From DTU072 sp050309775 (GTDB lineage Bacteria; Bacillota; Clostridia; Christensenellales; DTU072), in assembly GCA_050309775.1 (NCBI GenBank), contig JBNRMV010000005.1:1-64000 (forward strand): a stretch of DNA of 64,000 bases, read 5' to 3'. The notes beneath the pieces were generated by a model that did not search any database, was not told where the DNA came from, and saw only the letters and a list, made by a program, of their open reading frames with translations. Below, piece by piece: positions 25,509 through 36,300 of this stretch (within the stretch, counting starts at the first letter, position 1; every line of letters begins with the position of its first letter). The translations under genes and the position numbers were made by a program.

Positions 25509-27579
25509 TCTTCAGCACTATGGTATGCCCACAGGATTTTTTCATGCACACATAACTCTTATTGTCTCCCTTTTGCGTAATTTTCATTACGCCGCTGCAT
25601 TTGGGGCAAAAATGCGGTGCAGGAATCTCCCAAGACATAAAGTCACAGTTCGGATAATTGCCGCAACCGTAAAATGTCTTGCCTGTCTTAGTGCGTTTTT
25701 TGACAATGTCGCCGCCGCAACGGGGGCATTTTCCGACTTTTTCTACAATATTCTTAATGTTTTTGCACTTTGGATAATTCGGGCAAGCCATAAACTTGCC
25801 GTATCGGCTGGTCTTGATTACCATCATGGCGCCGCACTTATCGCAAGGCACATCTGTAACTTCGTCTTCCAGTTTTATCTTCTTTTCTAAATTGTACGCT
25901 ATTTTTACATTTTTTTCAAATGGAGGATAGAAGTCTGCAATAATTTTTTGCCATTCTTCGCCTTTTTGTATCTTGTCAAGTTTTGTCTCCATTCCTGCCG
26001 TAAACTTAGTGTTGACTATATCGGCAAAATTGTTTTCCATAAATTCCACCACCGTTTCACCAAGTTGTGTGGGTTTTATGGTCTTTTGTTCCTTGACGGT
26101 ATATTCCCTCTTTGCAAGCACACTAATAACGCTTGCGTATGTGCTGGGGCGGCCGATTCCGTTTTCTTCCATTGCTTTAACCAGTGTCGCATCTGTATAT
26201 CTTGACGGCGGTTTGGTGAATTTTTGCTCGCTCTTGAGTTCTTTGAAGTCCAGCTTTTCGCCTTCAACAAGGTCAGGCAAGCGGCTGTTGTCCTCGTCTT
26301 CCTCGCTTGTGTTGTCGTATGCAGCCGTATAGCCCTTAAAAATAAGGGTCTTTCCGCCAACTTTGAAACCGTAAACTCCGCTGTCTGTGTCGGCATTTAT
26401 GTGGACATTCAGCGTGTTATAAACCGCATCGGTCATTTGGCTTGCTAAAAAACGGTCATATATCAGTTTGTACAACCGAAAATGGTTGCGTGACAATTTT
26501 GGCTTCATTAAGTCGGGGGTTTTTTCAAGTGATATCGGGCGTATGGCTTCGTGCGCGTCCTGCACTCCGCTTGCCTTTGTGGCATAAAAATTCGGTTTCT
26601 TGGGCGCATACTCCTCGCCGTATTGTTGTTTTATGAACTCCAGCGCCTCTTTCTGCGCGTCGGGCGATACCCTGACGCTATCGGTTCTGATATATGTTAC
26701 CAACGCCGTCTGCCCCTCGCCGGCTATTTCAATGCCCTCATACAACTGCTGCGCAACTCTCATAATATCAGGCGCGCTCATGCCCAGTCTTTGCGAACCG
26801 TCCTGTTGAAGCGTACTGGTTGTGAACGGAGCATAAGGACGGGATTTTGAAACGCCGCGTTTTACGCTGTCTACCGTCCACTCAGCGCCTTTGATGTTTT
26901 GTTCAATGGCTTTGGCTTCCGCCTCGCTGGACACCTTTATTTTTTTGCCGTTGTAGTCGTTCAAAGCGGCTTTTATTGCCGCCACTTTGCTTTTTTTGTT
27001 TAGTATTGCCGATATGTTCCAGTATTCTTCGGGTACGAACGCTCTTATTTCGCGCTCTCTGTCAACCAACATTTTCAATGCCGCCGACTGCACTCTGCCG
27101 CCGCTGAGTCCAGACTTTATTTTTTTGTTAAGCACGGGGCTTATTTTGTACCCCACAAGTCTGTCTAGCACACGCCTTGCTTGCTGAGAGTCGACAAGTT
27201 CCATGTTCAGCGGACGGGGATTCTGCAACGCCGCATTGACAGCCTTTTGGCTGATTTCGTTGAACTCTATCCTTTTCGGGTCTTTCAATTCCAACACATT
27301 CGCCAGATGCCATGAAATAGCCTCGCCCTCTCTGTCAGGGTCAGTGGCAAGATATACTTCATCGGCGGCCTTCATCGCCGTTTTTATTCTCTTTATGGTT
27401 TCCTTTTTGTCCTTGTTTATTTCATATTCGGGCTGAAAATTGTTTTGGATATCTATGCCCAAGCTCTTTTCCGGCAAATCGCAAACATGTCCTCCCGACG
27501 CCAGAACTTTGTAACCGTCGCCCAGATACTTCTGAATAGTCTTTGACTTTGACGGTGACTCTACTATAACTAATTTCAT
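25495..27579 (-). CDS. topA: DNA topoisomerase I
   Basis: A 694-residue type IA topoisomerase that relaxes negative supercoils. An N-terminal TOPRIM (VIVESPSKSKTI, DPDREGEAI) precedes the active tyrosine in YIRTDSVRVS. Three C-terminal four-cysteine zinc ribbons follow (starting CDKCG, CPRCG and CPKCS). It starts on the base after the dprA stop. Confidence 0.98.
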   Translation of the reverse strand: MKLVIVESPSKSKTIQKYLGDGYKVLASGGHVCDLPEKSLGIDIQNNFQPEYEINKDKKETIKRIKTAMKAADEVYLATDPDREGEAISWHLANVLELKDPKRIEFNEISQKAVNAALQNPRPLNMELVDSQQARRVLDRLVGYKISPVLNKKIKSGLSGGRVQSAALKMLVDREREIRAFVPEEYWNISAILNKKSKVAAIKAALNDYNGKKIKVSSEAEAKAIEQNIKGAEWTVDSVKRGVSKSRPYAPFTTSTLQQDGSQRLGMSAPDIMRVAQQLYEGIEIAGEGQTALVTYIRTDSVRVSPDAQKEALEFIKQQYGEEYAPKKPNFYATKASGVQDAHEAIRPISLEKTPDLMKPKLSRNHFRLYKLIYDRFLASQMTDAVYNTLNVHINADTDSGVYGFKVGGKTLIFKGYTAAYDNTSEEDEDNSRLPDLVEGEKLDFKELKSEQKFTKPPSRYTDATLVKAMEENGIGRPSTYASVISVLAKREYTVKEQKTIKPTQLGETVVEFMENNFADIVNTKFTAGMETKLDKIQKGEEWQKIIADFYPPFEKNVKIAYNLEKKIKLEDEVTDVPCDKCGAMMVIKTSRYGKFMACPNYPKCKNIKNIVEKVGKCPRCGGDIVKKRTKTGKTFYGCGNYPNCDFMSWEIPAPHFCPKCSGVMKITQKGDNKSYVCMKKSCGHTIVLKNDEN

Positions 27580-28668
27580 TTACACGCTCCAATAGTTGTT
27601 ATTACATTTATTTATTATACCCCGTGAAGATAACATAATCAACAAGGAATTTAGTTGCGGCACAGACAGTTCTGTACGCATAAGAATCTCTTCAAAATGC
27701 TGCTCTCCGTGCCTTTCAAGAAGGTCCACAATCTTTTCTTCCATAATGTCAAGCAACAAAGCCGAAGGCTGCTGCTCCTGCGCCGGCGGCAATCCGATGC
27801 CCTCAAAAAGTTCGTTTACATTTGTTACGGCTATGGATTGGCACTCTCTTATGCTCTTGTTGCAGCCGCTGCTGGCTCTGTTGTATATGCTGCCGGGTAC
27901 GCAAAAAACCTCTCTGCCTTGCGATACAGCATGGTTGATGGTCGTCATCGTACCGCTTTTTTCTCCGGCTTCGGTAACAAGCACGCCTCTGCTGAGTCCG
28001 CTTATGATACGGTTCCTTGCAGGGAAGTTGTATTGCTGCGGTTGGGTACCGATGTCGTATTCCGATATTATCAGCCCTTTTTCGGCTATTTCTTCATATA
28101 GCGCCTGATTTTCCGGCGGATATACTCTTTCTATGCCGTTGCCCAGAACGGCTATGGTCTTGCCTCTGTTCTCCAGCGTCACTCTGTGCGCAATGGTGTC
28201 CACGCCGCTTGCCAGTCCGCTTACAATAGTGAATCGCCTTGACAAAGCGCTGACAAACTCCTCAGTAACACGCAGCCCGTATTTTGTCGGCATTCTGGTT
28301 CCGACTACGGCAAAACAGGCGCTTCCAAGAAGTTCCATATTGCCTTTACAATACAACATTAAAGGTCTATCGTCAAATTGTTTTAATAAAAAAGGATAAC
28401 CCTCATCACAAATTGACATAATATTTACTGCATATTGGTTTATTTTTTCTTCTTCGGCATCAAAGTCAATCCCATGGCGTATATCTGCCAAATCCTCATA
28501 AAGCCTTTGCCCCACTGCCGCCGTCAACGGTATTCGGACTTTTGAGATATCCTCATAAATTTCCCCTACATTGCCGACAAGCTCAAGTATCCTTGACGCT
28601 TTTGCCGGACCTATTCCCTCTGTTCTTCTCAACATAATCAATGCTTTGTGATAATTTTTTAACCTCAT
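27580..28668 (-). CDS. dprA: DNA-processing protein DprA
   Basis: 362 residues. A SAM-like N-terminal domain, a Rossmann-fold core (VVGTR, SGLASGVD, FPARNRIISGLS, GSGTMxTxxHA-like stretch) and a C-terminal winged-helix remnant (VDLLERHGEQHFEEI). It loads RecA on incoming single strands in transformation. It overlaps comM by 4 bases. Confidence 0.96.
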   Translation of the reverse strand: MRLKNYHKALIMLRRTEGIGPAKASRILELVGNVGEIYEDISKVRIPLTAAVGQRLYEDLADIRHGIDFDAEEEKINQYAVNIMSICDEGYPFLLKQFDDRPLMLYCKGNMELLGSACFAVVGTRMPTKYGLRVTEEFVSALSRRFTIVSGLASGVDTIAHRVTLENRGKTIAVLGNGIERVYPPENQALYEEIAEKGLIISEYDIGTQPQQYNFPARNRIISGLSRGVLVTEAGEKSGTMTTINHAVSQGREVFCVPGSIYNRASSGCNKSIRECQSIAVTNVNELFEGIGLPPAQEQQPSALLLDIMEEKIVDLLERHGEQHFEEILMRTELSVPQLNSLLIMLSSRGIINKCNNNYWSV

Positions 28669-30206
28669 AATGAATACCCTATCTCTTTTTTGTCAACGGT
28701 TTTGAATTGAATAGCCTCGGCAATGTGTGCCATCGATATGTTGTCGGCGCCCTCAATGTCGGCTATCGTGCGCGCGGTTTTTAATATTCTGGAAGTTGCT
28801 CTGGGCGACAGCTTTTGCAAATTAAATGCATTCTCCAGCAGTCTTTCACTTTGTTCGTCAATAACGCAGTACTTTTTTATTTGACGGCTGTTCATTTGTG
28901 AATTGGTATATATGCCCTCATTTTCAAACCTTGCAAGCTGAATGGCGCGCGCCCTTTCGACCCTTTCACGCACGCTTTGGCTGTTTTCTTCTTGTCTGCC
29001 GCCGCGCAGCTCCTTGAACTCTATGCCGTCAACGACGACAAATATATCTATCCTGTCCAACATAGGTCCCGACAGCCTTGACATATAATTTCTTATTTCC
29101 CTAGCCGAACAGGTGCAAAGTTTTGTTCTGCTACCTGCATAGCCGCAAGGACAAGGGTTCATACTGGCTATAAGCATAAAATGCGCAGGGTATTCCACGC
29201 TTCTTGCCACTCTTGTAACGGTTATGGAACCGTCCTCCAACGGTTGGCGCAGCGTTTCCAGCGAATGTCTGGGATACTCGGGCATTTCGTCAAGGAACAA
29301 CACTCCATTGTGCGCAAGACTAACTTCGCCGGGTGTGCTTCTTGAGCCGCCGCCCGTAAGGCTATACAAACTTGCGGTATGGTGCGGAGAACGGAAAGGT
29401 CTTATTGTGATTATGCCGTCATTGGCATCAAGCAAGCCTGCGACGGAATGGATTTTTGTCACTTCGATTGCTTCTTGAAATGTCATAGGCGGCATAATGG
29501 TAGGCACGCACTTTGCAAGCATAGTCTTGCCCGTCCCCGGGCTGCCGCACATAAGAATGTTATGGGCGCCCGATACGGCAATCTCCAACGCGCGCTTTGC
29601 CATAGCTTGTCCTTTTATGTCGGCAATGTCAATACCGTACTTGTCGATATTATCTGCGGCGCCGTATTCGATGAACTCAACCGGCATTGCCGAAGATATG
29701 CCCATAAGGAAGTTTACCACCGCCGTCAGCGTTTCAAAAGCGTATACCTCGATGCCTTTTATGTATGCCGCCTCCTTTGCGTTGCCTTTCGGGATAATAA
29801 ACTTTTTATGCCCCGACTGCAACGCCGATATAATAATCGGCATAACTCCGTTAAGCCGGCGCAGCGTGCCGTCTAGCGACAATTCGCCGAGAAAAATAAA
29901 ATCCTGATAATCCTTGGCAGGCAGTTGCTTGGTACTGATGAGAAAGCCTATGGCTATGGGTAAATCAAAACCCGAACCGTCTTTCTTTGTGTCGGCAGGC
30001 GCCAGATTTACGGTAATCTTGCGTGGAGGAAATTCATAGGAACTATTTTTTATTGCCGCCCGGACCCTGTCACGGGATTCTTTAATGCTCGAACTAGGCA
30101 AGCCGACAATATCAAAAGAAGGTATGCCGGATTGTGCATATACCTCGATTTCAATGGGGTACCCATTGATACCCTCAAGGGCAAAACTTTTCAATGAAGA
30201 TAACAT
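28665..30206 (-). CDS. comM: YifB/ComM family Mg-chelatase-like AAA+ helicase
   Basis: 513 residues. An N-terminal Lon-like fold (starting MLSSLKSFALEGINGYPIEI) precedes an AAA+ core with Walker A GSPGTGKT and Walker B VLFLDEMPE, a cysteine group (CPCG, CTC) and the Mg-chelatase C-terminal domain. ComM is a hexameric helicase that extends branch migration during natural transformation. It heads the comM-to-trxA series, 65 bases from the next gene upstream, with only AT-rich DNA as promoter candidate. Confidence 0.95.
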   Translation of the reverse strand: MLSSLKSFALEGINGYPIEIEVYAQSGIPSFDIVGLPSSSIKESRDRVRAAIKNSSYEFPPRKITVNLAPADTKKDGSGFDLPIAIGFLISTKQLPAKDYQDFIFLGELSLDGTLRRLNGVMPIIISALQSGHKKFIIPKGNAKEAAYIKGIEVYAFETLTAVVNFLMGISSAMPVEFIEYGAADNIDKYGIDIADIKGQAMAKRALEIAVSGAHNILMCGSPGTGKTMLAKCVPTIMPPMTFQEAIEVTKIHSVAGLLDANDGIITIRPFRSPHHTASLYSLTGGGSRSTPGEVSLAHNGVLFLDEMPEYPRHSLETLRQPLEDGSITVTRVARSVEYPAHFMLIASMNPCPCGYAGSRTKLCTCSAREIRNYMSRLSGPMLDRIDIFVVVDGIEFKELRGGRQEENSQSVRERVERARAIQLARFENEGIYTNSQMNSRQIKKYCVIDEQSERLLENAFNLQKLSPRATSRILKTARTIADIEGADNISMAHIAEAIQFKTVDKKEIGYSL

Positions 30207-30271
30207 AATTTTCCGCTCTCTTTTTGTATTTTTTAAGTATTTTATTCAAAAATTATTATTTTTTTGTATCC

Positions 30272-32308
30272 TTAATCATTTTTTGGTTTTCTTATCGGTG
30301 GTTTTTTGTAACGGATAGTCAGCAACGCAATCAATGCCGCCGCAAGCGCCACCACTCCCGCAAGCGTGCCGAAGAAAGCGCCCCAGCTTATTGTTTTGCC
30401 GAATACTTTTAGTCCGCTTGGCGGAGAGGCAACAAAAGATTTTTGCGCGCCTTCTGTCACAAGCGCATATCTGCCGGCTGTCTTAAATGTAAAAGTAACG
30501 GCATTGTTTATGACTTCCGCCGTCAGCTTTTCGTTGGTGTCAAGGTTTATTATTGCAAACAGTCTTTCTTCATATCCTGTCGGCACTTGCATTGTAACAG
30601 TGGCGCCATGCTCAAATGCGTACTCAACATCCATGCCGTTGTAGAGAAACTTCATTCTGAACGGATTGGCAAACGCCGTATCAAAGCCGCTCGCATTTAT
30701 GGCTCGGAACAGCATGCTGTCCAATTCTGCACCGTCCTTGTCTATTTTTTCAAGTATCAAGGTTATTTCGTCGCCCTTTTTCAAATAGGGGAAATCATCG
30801 GTGTCGATTTGGTACCTTATGCTGAGGTTTATGCCCGGCGGTACGCTGTTTATGACATATCTGTATTGCGTTTCGCCCAAAATAGCCTCGTCCAGCTCCC
30901 TTGTCAGCGTGTCAAAATCCGACAGCGTGGTGTCAGCCGACTTAAAGTACAAGCTGAGGTCGCCGTACAAGCGCAAAATGTTTTGCCATGCGTCCTCATT
31001 GTATTCCGCCTCGTTAAGCAAAGGGAATTTTGAATGGTATTTTATCGCCAAATCCTCAAGCGCCAGCGTGCCAAAATGCGGCACGACAAGGCTGGACGCA
31101 TTAAAGTTGCCTACTCTGTCATAGACATTTATTTGCAGCAGTCCCTTGTCCAGTTTGTCAAATCTTGCGACATATTTATTAAAAAGCTGCGGCTCAAAAG
31201 TGTAACTCTCACCTACTACTGTTATGCGGTCAATACCGCTGTCGCTGTCGGTGCAAACCAAGCTCAAAGTGTACGGCAGCTCTTGCGTTAAATCGATGTC
31301 CAGTATTATGTCGCTTACAAAAGGCTCTATTCTGTCTATATTGCTGATTGCGTCCGATACCACATCGGAAGTGTTGCCGGCATTGTCCTGATAGTATGCC
31401 GATAAAGTATGCGTTCTTTGTTCGGTGAGATAAAAACCGCCCTGATACACATATTGTTCGCCGTTGAGGGTATAGCGCATGCTTCCCTGCTTTATGCCCG
31501 ACTGACCGTCTGTACCGTAGTTTATGGTAACGAAATAATCCCTTGCAAAACCGTTTGTGTAATCGCTGACTTCTATGTTCGGCGTAAACACGAACTGCGG
31601 CGGCGTCGGCGGCGTGGAATCAAACTTATCAAAAGTATATAGCTTGGTCAGATAGTTCCCTGCGTAGTCATAAACCGTAATGTACACATCTGTCGGCTCA
31701 TATACGGTAAAAGCATGATTGAGCATTGGACTTTCTATGACATATGTGTCTATTTCTTGACCGTTGTCAATATTTATTACGGCTTGTTTTACGCCGGAAT
31801 TGCCGTTGTCAGCGCCCACAAGCACCTGCACAAGAAAGCCGCTCTCGTGCCTTGTCCATTCGTTCATTTGCGAAACAACAGCTTCTTGGGGAGCGGCATT
31901 GTCGCTTTTTATGGCAACCTCGTCAAATACGGACATAAGTGTGCCTTGGTCGTCGGACGCATAGCATTTTATCAGCAACTCGCCGTTTGCCGTGACGGTA
32001 TAGCTTGCTTTACCGTCCGCAGGCTGCGCCGCCGCAGTTCGGGAAATCTCCTCCCCATTCTTGACTACGACAATGACAAAGTAGTCTGAAGTAACATCAA
32101 ACTCCAGCGTTATTCCGCGCGCATAAATCAAATCTTCTGTATCATAGGGTACGAAATTGCCCTCAAAATCAAGGCATTTTGCTTGTGAAAATGAGACGCT
32201 GTCGAAGGCATGCGCCGCCTGCTTTTGCGGTGAAAAGCATAAGACAAAGGCGGGCAGCAACAGCATTATAAAAAGACATATTATGATTGCGCTCTTGTAC
32301 CTTTTCAT
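30272..32308 (-). CDS. Secreted, single-pass membrane-anchored Ig-like surface protein
   Basis: 678 residues. A signal peptide with long hydrophobic core (about 8-26) leads to a tandem of beta-sandwich domains, in which the TPPTPPQF linker and DNAGNTSD-type turns mark bacterial Ig-like folds (about 30-400). A helical region (about 400-470) and another beta domain follow. A C-terminal membrane helix (about 640-662) ends in the basic tail RYKKPPIRKPKND. There is no sorting motif, so the membrane helix is the anchor. The function is unknown; a cell-surface adhesin or sensor is possible. It has its own strong promoter. Confidence 0.75.
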   Translation of the reverse strand: MKRYKSAIIICLFIMLLLPAFVLCFSPQKQAAHAFDSVSFSQAKCLDFEGNFVPYDTEDLIYARGITLEFDVTSDYFVIVVVKNGEEISRTAAAQPADGKASYTVTANGELLIKCYASDDQGTLMSVFDEVAIKSDNAAPQEAVVSQMNEWTRHESGFLVQVLVGADNGNSGVKQAVINIDNGQEIDTYVIESPMLNHAFTVYEPTDVYITVYDYAGNYLTKLYTFDKFDSTPPTPPQFVFTPNIEVSDYTNGFARDYFVTINYGTDGQSGIKQGSMRYTLNGEQYVYQGGFYLTEQRTHTLSAYYQDNAGNTSDVVSDAISNIDRIEPFVSDIILDIDLTQELPYTLSLVCTDSDSGIDRITVVGESYTFEPQLFNKYVARFDKLDKGLLQINVYDRVGNFNASSLVVPHFGTLALEDLAIKYHSKFPLLNEAEYNEDAWQNILRLYGDLSLYFKSADTTLSDFDTLTRELDEAILGETQYRYVINSVPPGINLSIRYQIDTDDFPYLKKGDEITLILEKIDKDGAELDSMLFRAINASGFDTAFANPFRMKFLYNGMDVEYAFEHGATVTMQVPTGYEERLFAIINLDTNEKLTAEVINNAVTFTFKTAGRYALVTEGAQKSFVASPPSGLKVFGKTISWGAFFGTLAGVVALAAALIALLTIRYKKPPIRKPKND

Positions 32309-32329
32309 CTCACTCCTAAAATATAAATA

Positions 32330-32358
32330 ATTATAACATACAAAAACTATGTAATCAA
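32330..32358 (-). promoter_or_regulatory. Promoter of the Ig-like surface protein
   Basis: On the minus strand: -35 TTGATT (32353-32358), 17-base spacer, -10 TATAAT (32330-32335) preceded by TG at the extended position. TTTTAGGAGTGAG precedes the ATG. Confidence 0.82.
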
Positions 32359-32406
32359 CGCTTTTTATTTAGTCTAATGCATGCTGCTTTATTATATCTT
32401 AATACT

Positions 32407-33360
32407 ATGAAAAGCATAAAAAACCTAAAATTGGCGTTTACCTTTATCGGCACATTGATTGGCGCCGGCTTTGCCTCGGGCAGAGAAATAGCGCTTTATT
32501 TTGCCGACACTTCGCCGCTTTCGCCGTTGCTTGGCGGCGTGTTCTGCGGATTGTTTTGCTTTGTTTTTGTCGAGCTGGGCAGAATTTCGCAAGGCGACAT
32601 ACTGGGGCGCTTTTTCAATAAAATATCGTCGTTTACTATTGCCATAATAAAAATCAGCAACATTATCATTTTTTGCGTCATGCTGGCGGCATGCGAATTT
32701 ATAATCAAAAACCTATTTGATATTAACGGCGGAACCATAATAAGCGCAGTGCTTGTGCTGTCTTTGATATATTTTGGCGTAGAAAAACTTAAGTTGCTCA
32801 ACTTCCTTGCAGTGCCGCTGCTTGTGGGGCTGATAGTTTATATTTATATTGCGGCAAAACCCGAAGTACCGGAATTCAATAGTTTTTATTTTTATCAGCC
32901 GATATTCTATGCAGGTATGAACATACTTTCGGGCGGATTTTTAATTTCAAAATTGGCAAAAGGAATAAACGCAAAGGACAGTCTAAAAATCTCGTTAATT
33001 GTTGCTGTTGTACTGTCGGCGCTGCTTGTGATAATTTATCTCACCATTCAAGACGCATTTGAATTGACTATGCCGTTGCTTAATAGAGCCAATGAGTTGG
33101 GACTAAACGCCGCCGCCAGTGTGGCTCTGTATCTGTCGGTGTTCACAACGCTTGCAGGCAGTCTGTATATCGTCGTTGAAAACAACTTGAAAAAAGCCCT
33201 GCTGGTCGGCAGCATCGGACTTGTTCTTTCTTTTGCAGGCTTTCAGAAGCTTACAAATTGGTTCTATCCCATAATAGGTTATGCAGGCTTTGCGCTGACT
33301 CTTTATGGCGCATTTATACTGATATTCCGCCGGCCTAATCTAGAATTTTTAAGTTCCTGA
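32407..33360 (+). CDS. YkvI-family multi-pass membrane protein
   Basis: 317 residues from the preferred ATG, with about ten hydrophobic helices. The start KLAFTFIGTLIGAGFASGREI is the family signature: an unwound first helix as in LeuT-fold (APC) transporters. Substrate unknown; a branched-chain amino acid or similar small solute is only a guess. The frame is open to 32377, but the ATG at 32407 gives the family N-terminus. No Shine-Dalgarno sequence precedes either start. Its last 26 bases overlap the end of the convergent dnaE. Confidence 0.8.
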   Translation: MKSIKNLKLAFTFIGTLIGAGFASGREIALYFADTSPLSPLLGGVFCGLFCFVFVELGRISQGDILGRFFNKISSFTIAIIKISNIIIFCVMLAACEFIIKNLFDINGGTIISAVLVLSLIYFGVEKLKLLNFLAVPLLVGLIVYIYIAAKPEVPEFNSFYFYQPIFYAGMNILSGGFLISKLAKGINAKDSLKISLIVAVVLSALLVIIYLTIQDAFELTMPLLNRANELGLNAAASVALYLSVFTTLAGSLYIVVENNLKKALLVGSIGLVLSFAGFQKLTNWFYPIIGYAGFALTLYGAFILIFRRPNLEFLSS

Positions 33361-36300
33361 ATCCCACAACGCCTATTAGTTTTTCTTTTATTCCTTCCAA
33401 ATCTCCGGTGGTGTACCCAAGCTGATACACCTTGCCGCCGCTTTGGATTTTTATGGGATTCGAGCCGCTTCTGCTTTGCAGAATTTCCTGTACTTTGTCC
33501 AACCGCTCTTTGTCGTCTATGTCCAACCGCAAACACAGTGTGCGTGTGTCGTCATATTTTTCGTTGTCTTCAAGTTCCCATGGAATGACCTGCCGCACAT
33601 CTATTTTGGGATAGGCACCGTCCTCAAGCATAAGTCTGCCTCTTATTTTTACAAGCGTGTCATCGACAAGGTATTGCTTATACCTTTCCAGCGTTCTGTT
33701 AAAGAACAGCACTTCGATGGAGTCATACATATCTTCCAACACCGCAAAGCCCCAGTTTTTGCCGCTCTTTGCAGAAAACTTTATGGTTACATCGCTTAAT
33801 ATGCCTCCGATATACACATCTGTGCCGTTTGCTACCGAATATTCCACGACGCTCTCTGTTTCTTCTTCGTTGTCATTTTCTTCCGTAATGGGCGCCAGCA
33901 TGCTTAAATTGAAATCGAAGCCCTTGAAATCTTCTTCCCTTCCTGCCAGAGGGTGTCCGGAAAGGTATCTGCCCGCCACCTCTTTTTCGTAAGCCAATTT
34001 TTCTTTTTGCGACTCAGGCAATTCGTTGTATTTGTATTCCTCACGCAGCATAAAATCAAAGAACATCTGTCCGCTTTCAAGCAAATTCCGCGCCTCTGCC
34101 TCTAAGTTGAGTATTTCTTCATAGCTTGCCAACATCGTGCGCCGCGTATGCCCGAAGGAATCAAAAGCGCCGCCTTTTATTAAACTTTCAATCATTCTCT
34201 TGTTCAGCGCCGCAGAAGCCGCGCGGCGGGCAAAATCTGAAAAATCCAAATATTTTCCGTTTTCTTCCCTTTCGGCTATGACGGCTTCTATTGCCTGTCT
34301 GCCTACATTCTTTATACATGCCAAACCGTACCTGATTTTATCTCCCTGCGGAGTAAACAGCGCATTGGAATAGTTTATGTCGGGAGGCAACAATTCGATA
34401 TTCTGCGTCTTAAGCAATTTCAGATATTTTGCCGTGTCCTTGGGGTTGTTCAAACGGTTGTTTATTACCGCGCAAAAATATTCCACCGGATAAAACCTCT
34501 TCAGAAATGCCGTTTGATAAGACAATACCGCATATGCCGCAGCGTGAGATTTGTTGAAGGCATATGAACCGAAAGTTTCAAGTTCTTTCCAGATTTGTTC
34601 GGCAAAGTCCTCGTTTATTCCCCTTTCTTTGCAACCGCCGATAAACTGCGCCTTGTGTTTGGGAATGTCCTCGGTTTTCTTTTTGCTTATGAACTTTCGG
34701 AAGTTGTCCGCTTCGTTCATGGTATAACCTGCAAGCACCTGCGTAATTTTCATGGCTTGTTCCTGATATACGATTACGCCATAAGTATTCTTCAGGATAG
34801 GTTCCAATAACGGGTGGCGATAGTCTATCAGTTCCTGATGCATTTTGTTGTAGACATACTTCGGAATAAAGTCCAAAGGTCCGGGACGGTACAGCGCAAC
34901 GCCGGCAATAATCTCTTCAAGCAAAGTCGGGCGCAACTGTTTCATAAAGCTCTTCATTCCCGAACTTTCAAACTGGAATACCGTTTCGGTTTCTCCTGCG
35001 GCAATCATTTCATATACTTGCGGATTTTCATAGCCAAGTTTGCTGAAATCAATGTCTTCCCCATGGTGTTTTTTTATATAATCGGTACTCATTTTTATGT
35101 CGGTAAGCGTTTTCAGCGCCAAAAAGTCCATCTTCAGCAAGCCAAGCTCCTCGCACTCCGTCATGTCAAATTGTGTGGTGATGTCCTCTCCGTTCCTTGA
35201 CAGCGGCACTTTGTCGGTCAAAGGTATGCTGCAAATAATAACGCCTGCGGCATGCTTGCCCTTGTTTCTGGGCATATCCTCAATCTCAATGGCAAGGTCA
35301 AGCACATCTTTATAAACACCGCCGCTTTGATAAAGCTCGATAAGTTCACTCACCTTGTACTCGCTTGCAGGGTCAATAAGGTGCGAAATCTTGACTTTCT
35401 TGTCAGTGGTCTTTATGTTTTTAACCAGTAAGTTGACCTCTGCAAACGGCAACTTAAAAACTCTTGCCACATCTTTTATTGCCTGCTTTGTCTTCATTGT
35501 GCCGAAAGTGATAATCTGCGCTACTTTGTCGCTGCCGTATTTTTCACGCACATAATTGATGACTTCATCTCTGCGGTCACCGCAAAAATCTATGTCAAAG
35601 TCCGGCATTGTGTTTCTGCTGGAGTTCAAAAACCTTTCAAAAATCAGCTCATACTTCAAAGGGTCTACATCGGTTATGCCCACGGCATATGCCACAATGC
35701 TGCCAACGCCGCTGCCCCTGCCTGCGCCTACGGGTATGCCCTGTGACTTGGCATAGTTTACAAAATCCCAAACTATGAGGTAGTATGAGGCAAAACCCAT
35801 GCTTATAATGACGCCCAATTCGGTTTCCGCCCTTTCCCTTATTTCATCGGTAATTTCGCCATAGCGCCTTTCCAACCCCTCAAAACAAAGTTTGCGCAAG
35901 TATTCGTGGTCCTGACTGCCGTCGGGAGGCACATATGTGGGAATGGTATATTCATGAAAGGGTATTGTAAGATTGCATTTGTCCGCAATCTCAAGCGTAG
36001 TTTCCAGCGCTTCCTCGCAAAAGCCCAGCGCCTCTTTCATTTGGTCATAATTTTTCAAATAAAATTCGTTGCAAGGAAAACGAAATCTGTCAGGGTCGTC
36101 CAAATCGCTTGCCGTCTGTATGCAAAGCAACACATCGTGCATGCGAAAGTCGCTTTCTTTTATGTAATGCACATCGTTTGTGGCAACACATTTTACGCCT
36201 ATTTCTCTGGCAAGTTTTATCAGCTGCGGATTTACCCGCTTTTCTTCTTCTAAGTTGTGATTTTGGATTTCAATATAAAAATCACCTTCGGCAAACATGT

